Positions 33,393 to 41,466 of a stretch of 64,000 nucleotides of DNA are shown in pieces. Position 1 is the stretch's first letter. Each line of letters opens with the position of its first letter. The DNA is from JAVJUS01 sp040220455 (GTDB lineage: Bacteria > Pseudomonadota > Alphaproteobacteria > DSM-16000 > Inquilinaceae). The DNA lies in the NCBI GenBank assembly GCA_040220455.1, contig JAVJUS010000068.1:36413-100412 (forward strand). Direction: 5' to 3'. The notes below the pieces were generated by a model, which saw nothing but the letters and a program-made list of their open reading frames with translations, searched no databases and was not told the origin of the DNA. Both the position numbers and the translations under genes were made by a program.

Positions 33393-34228
33393 GGCGCGGG
33401 CCGCATGGCGTAGCGGTCGCCGCTGGCGTCGGACTGGCGGCGATAGTGGTAGCGATAGGCCTCGCGCGCGCCGAAGCCGTCATAGAGCGCGACCGCGGCG
33501 GCGTTGTCGGCCGCGACATGGATCAGGCCCTCCACCGCCCCGGCGCGGCGCGCCTGAACGGCCAGTTCGGCGACCAGACGGCGGGCGAGGCCGCGCCGGC
33601 GCGCGCCGGGCGCCGTGGCGATATTGACCAGGTGGACGCGCTCCCCGTCGATCACCCCCTGGGCCACCGCGGCGCCGGCGCCGCCGGCATCGGCGACCAT
33701 GGCATAGATCGCGCGGCCCGGGATGCGCGCCAGGATTGCCTCGAACAGCGGCCGGGCCTCGGCCGGGCGGGCGCCCGCCGCCTGGTAGGCGTCGACCCAG
33801 GCCGCCTCGGGCCGGGCCATCAGGACGAGCCCGCTGCCCCCCGTGTCGCCGCCGGCGGGCGTCTCGGCGACGACCCGGTCCAGGTCGAGGATCAGGGCGA
33901 TCGAGGTTCGCTCCCGCTCGTAGCCCCGCGCGGCGAGCTCGGCGTCGAGCTCCGGGTCGGCGAGCGGGGTCAGGCGGAAGACGCAGTCGAGCCCGCGCTC
34001 GGCGTAGAGCCGTTCGCAGCGCGCGATCTTGTCGGGCAGGGCAGGGCCATCGCCGGACCCGGCATAGAGCGGGTTGACCGAGTTGGCGCGACCGGTGAAC
34101 CCGCCGGCGAAGCGCAGGATCCAGCCGTCGTAGAACACCTGCTCCAGCGCCGGCCAGGTGGTCAGCACCGTCTCCTCGTACGCCAGCAGGCGCGCCCGGT
34201 CAGACGAGGCCGGCGACAGGCCGTCCAT
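33389..34228 (-). CDS. GNAT-family N-acetyltransferase
   Basis: The 279-residue protein has a GNAT fold in its C-terminal half, with the acetyl-CoA loop VNIATAPGARRRGLARRLV (about residues 203-221) and AADNAAAVALYDGFG. The N-terminal half (LPALEQVFYDGWILRFAGG-like region) is the extra domain seen in GNATs that sit next to dapF in alphaproteobacteria. Substrate unknown. It overlaps the dapF end by 29 bases and the mtaB start by four, so dapF, this gene and mtaB form one transcription unit. Confidence 0.85.
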   Translation of the reverse strand: MDGLSPASSDRARLLAYEETVLTTWPALEQVFYDGWILRFAGGFTGRANSVNPLYAGSGDGPALPDKIARCERLYAERGLDCVFRLTPLADPELDAELAARGYERERTSIALILDLDRVVAETPAGGDTGGSGLVLMARPEAAWVDAYQAAGARPAEARPLFEAILARIPGRAIYAMVADAGGAGAAVAQGVIDGERVHLVNIATAPGARRRGLARRLVAELAVQARRAGAVEGLIHVAADNAAAVALYDGFGAREAYRYHYRRQSDASGDRYAMRPAP

Positions 34229-35138
34229 GACTCTCTCCGGTCCCGGCGCCGGCCGCCCCTTCCACCGTCGGGGACGGGTCGAGGAAGGCGCGGTCGAGCG
34301 TCCCGATGAAGGACAGGGCCGTCGGCCCGGTCATCAGGACGTGGCCGTCGCTCTCCCGCCAGCGGATCGTCAGCGCCCCGCCATCGAGCTCCACCGTCAC
34401 GGCCCGGCCGGTCAGCCCGCGGCGCGCCGCCGCGACCGCCGCGGCGCAGGCGCCGGTGCCGCAGGCCCGGGTGATGCCCGCGCCGCGCTCCCAGACCCGC
34501 AGGCGCAGCCGGTCGGGGCCGAGGCGCCGGGCGACGCCGATATTCGCGCGCTCCGGAAAGAACGGGTCGTGCTCCAGCACCGGCCCGAGCTCGGCCAGCG
34601 GCATCGCCTCGACATCGTCGACGAAGAACACGGCGTGGGGATTGCCCATGCTGACCCCCACCGGATCGGCCAGGGCGCCCGCGCCGACCGGCATGTGCAG
34701 GGTGTCGCAGGCCGCCCGCACCGGAATCTCCGCCCAGTCGAGCCGGGCCGGGCCCATGTCGGCGGTGACGCTGCCGTCCGGCTCCCCCCGGCAGTCGAGC
34801 CGGCCGGCGGCGGTCAGGAAACTCGCCGTGTCGCGCCCGGTCTCGTCCATCACCAGGCGGGCGACGCAGCGCGTGGCATTGCCGCAGGCCCCGACCTCGC
34901 CGCCATCCGCGTTGAACAGCCGCAGCCGCGCGTCGATCGGGCCGGCGGCGGGCCCGGCATCGGATCGCGCGGCGTCGGGCGCCGGCTCGATCACGACGAG
35001 CTGGTCGCAGCCCACGCCGGTGCGGCGGTCCGCGATGCGGCGCGCCGCTTCGGCGCTCAACGCCAGGGGTGCCGAGCGCGCGTCGAGCACGACGAAATCG
35101 TTGCCCAACCCGTGCATCTTGAGAAAGGACCGGCTCAT
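34200..35138 (-). CDS. dapF: Diaminopimelate epimerase
   Basis: DapF interconverts LL- and meso-diaminopimelate for lysine and peptidoglycan. The 312-residue enzyme carries both catalytic cysteines, C85 (GACGNATRCV) and C226 (ACGTGACAAA), and the N-terminal KMHGLGNDFVV. The C-terminal 25 residues are an unconserved tail that overlaps the next gene. Together with lysA (53493-54800) it supplies the end of the lysine pathway. It is the first gene of the dapF-GNAT-mtaB set. Confidence 0.94.
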   Translation of the reverse strand: MSRSFLKMHGLGNDFVVLDARSAPLALSAEAARRIADRRTGVGCDQLVVIEPAPDAARSDAGPAAGPIDARLRLFNADGGEVGACGNATRCVARLVMDETGRDTASFLTAAGRLDCRGEPDGSVTADMGPARLDWAEIPVRAACDTLHMPVGAGALADPVGVSMGNPHAVFFVDDVEAMPLAELGPVLEHDPFFPERANIGVARRLGPDRLRLRVWERGAGITRACGTGACAAAVAAARRGLTGRAVTVELDGGALTIRWRESDGHVLMTGPTALSFIGTLDRAFLDPSPTVEGAAGAGTGESHGRPVAGLV

Positions 35139-35220
35139 GCCGGGCTATATAGGCCGGCGACCCCGGCCCCGTCCAGGATGGCGCCCGGCCCGGCGACGCG
35201 CATCGCGGTGGCCGATCGGC

Positions 35221-36567
35221 CTACACCCTGTCCGGCGGGTCGAGCGCTTCGGCAAAGTCGACGCCCTCGAGCCGGGCCCCGTCCATCGCCGCGCCGGTCA
35301 GGCGCGCCCCCCGCAGGTTCGCCCCCGACAGGTCGGCGCCGCGCAGGTCGGCATCGGTGAGGTCGGCGCCGGGAAGCTGGGCCGCGCGCAGATCGGCGTC
35401 GGTCAGGTCGCAGCCCTGCAGGCGGGCGCGCATCAGGTTGGCCTGCCACAGATAGGCGGTCGAGCCGCGGATCTCGACCGGGGCCAGGCGCGCGCCGTGG
35501 AGCCGGGCGCCGCCCAGGCTGGCGCGCTGGAGATTGGCGCCGCGCAGATCGGCGCCGGTCAGGTCGGCGCAGCGCAGATCGGCCATGGTCAGGTCGGCCA
35601 TGGCGAGCTGGGCGTCGGTCAGCGTCGCCCCGGCGAGCCGGACCGAGGTCAGCAGCGCCGCCGACAGCACGATGCCGGCGAAGGCGCCGCCGGAAAGGTC
35701 GATCTCCGACAGGTCGGCGCGCTGGCCGATCCGCCCGTTGCTGTCGACCCAGCGGCGATGATCCTCGAGCACGTCCTCGACCGCCCGGGACAGGCGCGCC
35801 GCCGACCGGGCGACCCGGGCGTTGTCGAGGCGCGTCTCCTCCAGCGCGCCCTGGTCGTAGATCGCGCCGACCAGGTTTGCGTTGCTCAGATCCGCGTGGC
35901 GCAGGGTCGCGCCGCTCAGATCCGCGCCGCCGAGCTGGGCGCCGGTCAGGTTCGCCTCGGTCAGGTCGGCGCCCTCGAGCGTCGAGCCCGTCAGGTCGGA
36001 GTTGGTCAGGTTGCAGCGGACGAGCTTGGCGTCCTTGAGGATCGAATCGCTCAGATCGGTCTGCATGACGAAGGCGTTGGCGAGCTTCGCCCGCGTCATG
36101 TCGGCGCCGTCGACCTTGGCCGCCGTCAGCTCGGTGATCGAGACATCGAAGCTGAGCGGCTTGAGCTCGCCGTCGTTGCCGGGTGTGACGATCACGCCGT
36201 CGCGCAGGTCGGCGTCGACCATCACCGCCTTGGTCAGGATCGTGCCGCGCAGGCAGGCGCCGCGCAGGTCGGCGCGGCTGATGTCCGCGCCCTGCATGTC
36301 GGCGAGGCGCAGGTCGGCGCCGTAGAGGCTGGTGGAGAGCAGGCGCGTACCGGTCATGCGGGCGCCATAGAGCCGGCTGCCGGAGAGATCCGCCTCGCTC
36401 AGATCCCGGTCGGCGAGGTCGAGCCCGGACAGGTCGCAGAGGCGCAGACGCGCGCGAACGCCGCCGCGGCCGGCGACGTACCGGGCGTGATCCCGCGCGA
36501 CGGCGTCGAACTCCTGCTGGCTGAGCTTCCGCCGGTGCGCGTCGCCCTCTGAGCTGGACCGCGGCAT
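35221..36567 (-). CDS. Pentapeptide-repeat protein
   Basis: The 448-residue protein is dominated by A(D/N)LxG-type pentapeptides, which form a right-handed four-sided beta helix. Two repeat blocks (about residues 40-260 and 310-440) are split by a helical, non-repeat segment (about 265-305: ARSAARLSRAVEDVLEDHRR). No signal peptide or membrane helix is seen. ATG at 36567 is preferred with GGGG upstream; a second in-frame start lies at 36651. Some such proteins mimic DNA and shield gyrase, but nothing here proves that. A divergent gap separates it from the ffh promoter. Confidence 0.85.
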   Translation of the reverse strand: MPRSSSEGDAHRRKLSQQEFDAVARDHARYVAGRGGVRARLRLCDLSGLDLADRDLSEADLSGSRLYGARMTGTRLLSTSLYGADLRLADMQGADISRADLRGACLRGTILTKAVMVDADLRDGVIVTPGNDGELKPLSFDVSITELTAAKVDGADMTRAKLANAFVMQTDLSDSILKDAKLVRCNLTNSDLTGSTLEGADLTEANLTGAQLGGADLSGATLRHADLSNANLVGAIYDQGALEETRLDNARVARSAARLSRAVEDVLEDHRRWVDSNGRIGQRADLSEIDLSGGAFAGIVLSAALLTSVRLAGATLTDAQLAMADLTMADLRCADLTGADLRGANLQRASLGGARLHGARLAPVEIRGSTAYLWQANLMRARLQGCDLTDADLRAAQLPGADLTDADLRGADLSGANLRGARLTGAAMDGARLEGVDFAEALDPPDRV

Positions 36568-36708
36568 GTAAGCCCCTGATCGCGATACCGTGTCGGCGAG
36601 CCTGCCTCGCGCCGACGAAGAAAAGGTTAATCGAAAATCCCTTAGATACATACATCTTTATGCCGCGAAATCGGGCAGGTTCCTGTCGCTTTTCCCCCGC
36701 GCGCGTGA

Positions 36709-36737
36709 TTGACAGCCGGCGGCGGCGCGCCTAGTTT
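36709..36737 (+). promoter_or_regulatory. Sigma-70-type promoter of the ffh operon
   Basis: TTGACA (36709-36714), a 17-base spacer and TAGTTT (36732-36737) form a near-consensus promoter. It lies about 200 bases before the ffh ATG, leaving a long leader. The remaining part of the 367-base gap between the pentapeptide gene and ffh holds no recognisable gene; an AT-rich stretch at about 36615-36665 probably carries the divergent promoter of the pentapeptide gene. Confidence 0.7.
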
Positions 36738-36934
36738 CCGCCCGTCAACCGCCAGTTTCCGGCGACCGACCACGCCCACGGGTGTCCGCCAGTCCGCGAG
36801 TGTTCGCGCACTGGCGCAAAGCGCGTTGGGGGCCCATCTCCCGGATTCCGGGGATGGCGGATCGGCGCCGCGCTGAAGCGCCGGCCGTGGTGTGGACGGT
36901 CCTGCGGAAGACGGGATTTCGGAGTGGGGCGATC

Positions 36935-38461
36935 ATGTTCGACGGGTTGAGCGGCCGCCTGGGCGACATCTTCGACAAGCTGCGTCGCCGCGGCTCCCTG
37001 AGCGAGGAGGAGGTCTCCGCCGCCCTGCGCGAGGTGCGCGTGGCGCTGCTGGAGGCCGACGTCGCGCTGCCCGTCGTCAAGGACTTCATCGCCCGTGTGC
37101 GCGAGCGCGCCATCGGCCAGGAGGTCCTGCGCTCGGTCACGCCGGGCCAGCAGGTCGTCAAGATCGTCCACGACGCAATGGTCGAGATGCTGGGCGGCGA
37201 GCCGGGGCGCGAGGACGCGCCCGCGCCCTCGGCGGATCTCGAGGTCAACGCGACGCCGCCCGCGCCGGTGCTGATGGTCGGCCTGCAGGGCTCGGGCAAG
37301 ACGACGACGACGGCCAAGATCGCCTACCGCCTGTCCGGCCGGCGCAGGAAGAAGGTCCTGATGGCCTCTCTGGACACCCAGCGCCCGGCCGCGCAGGACC
37401 AGCTCCGCATCCTGGGCGAGCAGGCGGGCGTGGCGACGCTGCCGATCGTCAAGGGCCAGGACCCGGTGACGATCGCCAAGCGGGCCATGGATACCGGCCG
37501 GAAGGAGGGCTACGACATCGTCCTCCTGGACACCGCGGGCCGGCTGGCGATCGACGACGCGCTGATGGCCGAGGTGGCCGCCGTGCGCGACGCGGTGCGC
37601 CCGGCGGAGACGCTGCTGGTGGTCGACGCCATGACCGGCCAGGACGCGGTGACGGTGGCCTCGTCCTTCGACGAGCGGGTCGGCGTCACGGGTATCGTCA
37701 TGACGCGGGTCGACGGCGACGCGCGCGGCGGCGCGGCCCTGTCCATGCGCGCGATCACCGGCAAGCCGATCAAGCTGATCGGCGTCGGCGAGAAGATCGA
37801 CGCGCTGGAGGCCTTCCACCCGGACCGGATCGCCGGGCGCATCCTCGGCATGGGCGACGTGGTCAGCCTGGTCGAGAAGGCGGCCGAGACGATCGAGCAG
37901 GAAGACGCCGAGAAGCTCGCGCAGAAGATCCAGAAGGGCCAGTTCGACCTGGACGACCTCGCCTCCCAGCTGCGCCAGATGCGCAAGATGGGCGGGATGA
38001 AGGGGCTGATGTCGCTGATGCCCGGCGTCGCCAAGGTCAAGGACCAGCTCAAGACCACCAAGGTCGACGACACGATGCTCAGGCGCCAGGAGGCGATCAT
38101 CCAGTCGATGACGCCGGGCGAGCGCCGGAACCCCAAGGTCCTTCACGCCAAGCGCAAGCGCCGGATCGCCGCCGGCTCCGGCACGACGGTGCAGGACATC
38201 AACAAGCTGCTCAAGCAGTACCAGCAGATGTCGGACGTCATGAAGCGCATGAACAAGATGGGCAAGAAGGGCGGCTTCTCGCCCGACCAGATCCCGCCCG
38301 ACCTGGCCGAGGCCTTCGGCGCCGGGGGCGGCGCCGGCGGCGGCATGCCCGGGATGCCCGGCATGGGCGGGGGTGGCGGCCTGCCCGGGCTGGGCGGCGG
38401 CAAGCCGTCGGGCGGCCCGCCCGCCCTGCCCCGAGGCATGTTCAAGAAGGGACCGCGCTGA
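36935..38461 (+). CDS. ffh: Signal recognition particle protein Ffh
   Basis: Ffh binds signal sequences and 4.5S RNA and targets nascent membrane proteins to FtsY. The 508-residue product has the N domain (1-90), the G domain with GLQGSGKTTTTAKIA (P-loop at 116-123), LDTQRPAAQDQL, LDTAGRLAID and TRVDGDARGG, and the methionine-rich M domain. A Gly/Met/Pro-rich tail (about 455-495, GGGMPGMPGMGGGGG) is a common alphaproteobacterial extension. ATG at 36935 has GGAG ten bases upstream. It heads ffh-rpsP-rimM-trmD-rplS. Confidence 0.96.
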   Translation: MFDGLSGRLGDIFDKLRRRGSLSEEEVSAALREVRVALLEADVALPVVKDFIARVRERAIGQEVLRSVTPGQQVVKIVHDAMVEMLGGEPGREDAPAPSADLEVNATPPAPVLMVGLQGSGKTTTTAKIAYRLSGRRRKKVLMASLDTQRPAAQDQLRILGEQAGVATLPIVKGQDPVTIAKRAMDTGRKEGYDIVLLDTAGRLAIDDALMAEVAAVRDAVRPAETLLVVDAMTGQDAVTVASSFDERVGVTGIVMTRVDGDARGGAALSMRAITGKPIKLIGVGEKIDALEAFHPDRIAGRILGMGDVVSLVEKAAETIEQEDAEKLAQKIQKGQFDLDDLASQLRQMRKMGGMKGLMSLMPGVAKVKDQLKTTKVDDTMLRRQEAIIQSMTPGERRNPKVLHAKRKRRIAAGSGTTVQDINKLLKQYQQMSDVMKRMNKMGKKGGFSPDQIPPDLAEAFGAGGGAGGGMPGMPGMGGGGGLPGLGGGKPSGGPPALPRGMFKKGPR

Positions 38462-38560
38462 TCGTCGCCGACCTCGATATCGCAACGGCCGCCGCCGGAG
38501 CCCCCGAGCACAAGAGACCCGAATCCCGTTCACCAGAGACCTGAAGAGAGAACCCGTAGC

Positions 38561-39001
38561 ATGTCGACCGTGATCCGCCTCGCCCGCGGCGGGGCCAAGA
38601 AGCGCCCGTTCTACTCGATCGTCGTCGCCGACAAGCGCACGCCGCGCGACGGCCGCTTCATCGAGAAGCTCGGCTACTACAACCCCATGCTGCCGCGCGA
38701 GAATCCCGAGCGCGTTGTGCTCAAGACCGAGCGCGTGCAGCACTGGCTGGGCCATGGCGCCCTGCCGACCGACCGGGTGGCGCGCTTTCTGGCCGATGCC
38801 GGCCTGCGCGCCCGCCCGGAGTGGCGGGAATCGCCGAAGAAGTCGGCGCCGAAGGCCAAGGCGCAGGAGCGCCTGAAGGAAGCCGCCGAGGCGGCGGCCG
38901 CCGCCAAGGCCAAGGCCGAGGAAGCCGCCGCAGCGCCGGCGGAGCCGGAGGCGCCGGCCGAGGCCCCGGCCGAGGGTGGCGACGAGACGGCCTCGTCCTG
39001 A
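38561..39001 (+). CDS. rpsP: 30S ribosomal protein S16
   Basis: The conserved S16 core (IRLARGGAKKRPFYSIVVAD, RFIEKLGYYNPM) spans about residues 1-85. The 146-residue total is longer than in E. coli (82) because of an Ala/Lys/Glu-rich C-terminal extension, which is common in alphaproteobacteria. It lies 99 bases after ffh with AAGAGAG a few bases before the ATG. S16 stabilises the 30S body. Confidence 0.95.
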   Translation: MSTVIRLARGGAKKRPFYSIVVADKRTPRDGRFIEKLGYYNPMLPRENPERVVLKTERVQHWLGHGALPTDRVARFLADAGLRARPEWRESPKKSAPKAKAQERLKEAAEAAAAAKAKAEEAAAAPAEPEAPAEAPAEGGDETASS

Positions 39002-39049
39002 CCGCCGCCGCCCGCCCGCCGGCCACCCGCTGACCATCCGTCGATCGCC

Positions 39050-39685
39050 ATGGCCCGCCCCGACCCGGCTCCGCGCCCGCCCACGCCGCCCGGCGCCGCA
39101 CCCGCCGCCCCCGAGCCGTCCAAGGGCGACGGGTCGGGGGCGCGTGTCTGCGTCGGGGCGATCACCGGGCCTCACGGGGTTCGCGGGCTGGTCAAGATCA
39201 AGGCCTTCACCGAGACGCCGGAGGGCGTGACCGCCTACGGCCCGCCGGGCGACGAGGCCGGGCGCCGGATCTTCGACATAACGCTCCAGTCGCGCGCCAA
39301 GGACCAGTGGATCGCGCGGGTCAAGGGGGTCGAGGACCGCGACGCGGCCGAGGCGCTCGCGGGCACGCGCCTCTATGTCGACCGCGCCGCCCTGCCCCCG
39401 CCCGAGCAGGAGGACACCTTCTATCACGCCGACCTGATCGGGCTCGCCGCCGTCGCGCCCGACGGCCGGACGCTGGGCACGGTGCGCGCGGTATGGGATT
39501 TTGGCGCCGGCGACGTGGTCGAGATCGCCGGCGACGGCCCGCCGCTGCTGGTTCCCTTCACCCGCGCCGCGGTGCCGGAGATCGACATCCCCGGCGGGCG
39601 CCTGGTGGTCGACCCGCCAGCGACCGTCGCCGGGGAGGAAACAGCGGCCGAGGACGGGAACGGATCGGAAGGGGACGGGCCATGA
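39050..39685 (+). CDS. rimM: Ribosome maturation factor RimM
   Basis: The 211-residue protein assists 30S assembly near S19 and the 16S 3' domain. It has the N-terminal RimM barrel (VCVGAITGPHGVRGLVKIKA, residues 31-50) and the PRC-like C-terminal domain (YHADLIGLAA; VPFTRAAVPEIDIPGGRLVV). The first 28 residues are a proline/alanine-rich extension. Its stop overlaps the trmD start (ATGA at 39682-39685). Confidence 0.93.
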   Translation: MARPDPAPRPPTPPGAAPAAPEPSKGDGSGARVCVGAITGPHGVRGLVKIKAFTETPEGVTAYGPPGDEAGRRIFDITLQSRAKDQWIARVKGVEDRDAAEALAGTRLYVDRAALPPPEQEDTFYHADLIGLAAVAPDGRTLGTVRAVWDFGAGDVVEIAGDGPPLLVPFTRAAVPEIDIPGGRLVVDPPATVAGEETAAEDGNGSEGDGP

Positions 39686-40518
39686 CCGACCCCGACGCCC
39701 CCACCACGACCCCGGGCGCCGACGGCGCCGGGCCCGCCGTGCCGTGGACGGCGACGGTGCTGACGCTCTTTCCGGGGATGTTCCCGGGGCCGCTGGGGGT
39801 GTCGCTCGCCGGGCGCGCGCTCGAGCGCGGGGACTGGCGCCTGGAAACGGTGGACATTCGCGACTTCGCGCGCGATAAACACCGCTCCGTGGACGATGCC
39901 CCGTTCGGCGGCGGCGCCGGCATGGTGATGAAGCCGGACGTGCTGGATGCGGCGCTGTCGGCGGCCCGGGCCCGGCCCGGCGGCGAAGCGGCGCGCATGG
40001 TCTATCTGAGCCCGCGCGGCCGCGTCTTCGATCAGGCCATGGCGGCGGATTTCGCCGGCGCCGAGGGTCTGATCCTGCTGTGCGGCCGGTACGAGGGCGT
40101 GGACCAGCGGGTGCTGGACGCCCACGCGGTCGAGGAAGTGAGCCTCGGCGACTTCGTCCTTTCGGGCGGGGAGCCGGCGGCTTTTTGCGTTCTGGATGCC
40201 ACGGTGCGCCTGCTGCCCGGCGTGATGGGCAACGCGGCCAGCGCCGGGGAGGAGAGTTTCGGGGCGTTCGCGGGGTCCTTCCTGCTCGAATACCCCCACT
40301 ACACGCGCCCGGCCGACTGGGTGGACTCCCGGGGGCAGGCGCGACCCGTGCCGGAGGTGCTGGTCTCCGGCGATCACGCCCGGGTGGCGCAGTGGCGCCG
40401 GGCCGAGGCGGAACGGGTGACACGGGCGCGACGCCCGGACCTCTGGCGGAAGTACCGCGCCGCCATGTCCGGCGCCGGCGACGGCGGCCCGTCGACCAGC
40501 GCGAGCCCGGCGGGATGA
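39682..40518 (+). CDS. trmD: tRNA (guanine-N1-)-methyltransferase TrmD
   Basis: TrmD methylates G37 of tRNAs and prevents frameshifting. The 278-residue product has the knotted SPOUT fold with LLCGRYEGVDQRVLDAH, LGDFVLSGGEPAA and the HYTRPADWV substrate loop. ATG at 39682 lies inside the rimM stop, so the enzyme begins with a 20-residue proline/threonine-rich leader before TVLTLFPGMFPG. Gene order rimM-trmD-rplS is the canonical one. Confidence 0.95.
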   Translation: MTDPDAPTTTPGADGAGPAVPWTATVLTLFPGMFPGPLGVSLAGRALERGDWRLETVDIRDFARDKHRSVDDAPFGGGAGMVMKPDVLDAALSAARARPGGEAARMVYLSPRGRVFDQAMAADFAGAEGLILLCGRYEGVDQRVLDAHAVEEVSLGDFVLSGGEPAAFCVLDATVRLLPGVMGNAASAGEESFGAFAGSFLLEYPHYTRPADWVDSRGQARPVPEVLVSGDHARVAQWRRAEAERVTRARRPDLWRKYRAAMSGAGDGGPSTSASPAG

Positions 40519-40598
40519 CCCGGCGGGAAAAGACGGTCGCGACGGAACGATCAACGAGCAACGAACAACCGCGCTAGCGACGTGAAAGGACCGGGATC

Positions 40599-41021
40599 AT
40601 GAACACGATCCAGGAATTCGAGGCGGCCCAGGTCGCCAAGCTGGTCGAGCAGCGACCGGTGCCCGAGTTCGAGCCGGGCGACACCGTGCGGGTCAACGTG
40701 AAGGTCGTCGAAGGCCAGCGCGAGCGTGTGCAGGCCTTCGAGGGCGTCTGCATCGCCCGCAAGAACGACGGCATCAACTCCAACTTCACCGTGCGCAAGA
40801 TCAGCTACGGCGAGGGCGTGGAGCGCGTCTTCCCGCTCTACAGCCCGCGGATCGACTCGATCCTGGTCATCAGGCGCGGCAAGGTGCGGCGCGCGAAGCT
40901 CTATTACCTGCGCGGCCGCCGCGGCAAGTCCGCCCGCATCGCCGAGCGCCGGGACCAGCGCGGCACGACGCAGGAATCCGCCGGCTCCGGCAAGAAGAAG
41001 GGCGGCGAGGCCGCCGGCTGA
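40599..41021 (+). CDS. rplS: 50S ribosomal protein L19
   Basis: The 140-residue product matches L19: FEPGDTVRVNVKVVEGQRER, FEGVCIARKNDGINSNFTVR and the C-terminal KLYYLRGRRGKSARI. L19 sits at the 30S-50S interface. The lysine/glycine-rich tail (about 125-140) extends past the bacterial core. AAGGACCGGG precedes the ATG. It is the last gene of the ffh operon and is followed 27 bases later by an intrinsic terminator. Confidence 0.96.
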   Translation: MNTIQEFEAAQVAKLVEQRPVPEFEPGDTVRVNVKVVEGQRERVQAFEGVCIARKNDGINSNFTVRKISYGEGVERVFPLYSPRIDSILVIRRGKVRRAKLYYLRGRRGKSARIAERRDQRGTTQESAGSGKKKGGEAAG

Positions 41022-41048
41022 CCGATCCGCGGGACTTCCGAGGACAAG

Positions 41049-41082
41049 GGGCCGTGCCCGGCAGGGGCGCGGCCTTTTTTTC
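41049..41082 (+). terminator. Rho-independent terminator of the ffh-rplS operon
   Basis: GGGCCGTGCCC, a short loop and GGGGCGCGGCC form a GC-rich stem directly followed by eight T residues (41075-41082). It lies just after the rplS stop and is the clearest intrinsic terminator in the window. Confidence 0.88.
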
Positions 41083-41089
41083 GTGCGAG

Positions 41090-41466
41090 TGGGGGACGCA
41101 AAGGGTTCACCACGAAGGCACGAAGAGGCACGAAGGGGTCGGGCGAAGTCGGCGAAGTCTCGGCTCTTGTTCTTCCGCGAAAATGTTTACCACCAAGGCC
41201 ACCAGGATCACCAAGGGGCGCCGGAGAAGGCCGACGCGCCGGTGTTTTCTCTCCCGCCGCCGAATGCCGTAGGCATTCAATGAAAATCGAATGGCCCCGG
41301 GCGGCCCGGTTCGCCTTTCGAGCACCGACCCGATTCGTGATCTTCGTGGACTTCGTGGTTCAATCCCCTTGCCGAATCCTCGCACCGTCCCGCGAGGCCG
41401 GCCACCCCGCACCACCGCGTCTTGGTGCCCCTTGGTGGACTTGGTGGTTGAAATTTCCCCGAGCGC
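41090..41466. repeat. Gene-free gap of CACGAAG / CCACCAAGG repeats
   Basis: Nearly 380 bases without a gene lie between the rplS terminator and the TRAP permease. Three- to seven-base motifs recur: TTCACCACGAAGGCACGAAG at 41107, TTTACCACCAAGGCCACCAG at 41184, and the opposite-strand forms CTTCGTGGACTTCGTGGTT at 41343 and CTTGGTGCCCCTTGGTGGAC at 41421. Left and right halves are therefore inverted copies. No consistent spacers exist, so it is not a CRISPR array. Similar intergenic stretches are common in large bacterial genomes; their function is unknown. Confidence 0.75.

Noticed and set aside
41107..41455. CACGAAG/CCACCAAGG motifs as a CRISPR array
   Set aside because: Motifs are 7-12 bases, irregularly spaced, and appear on both strands; there are no spacers of constant length and no cas genes.
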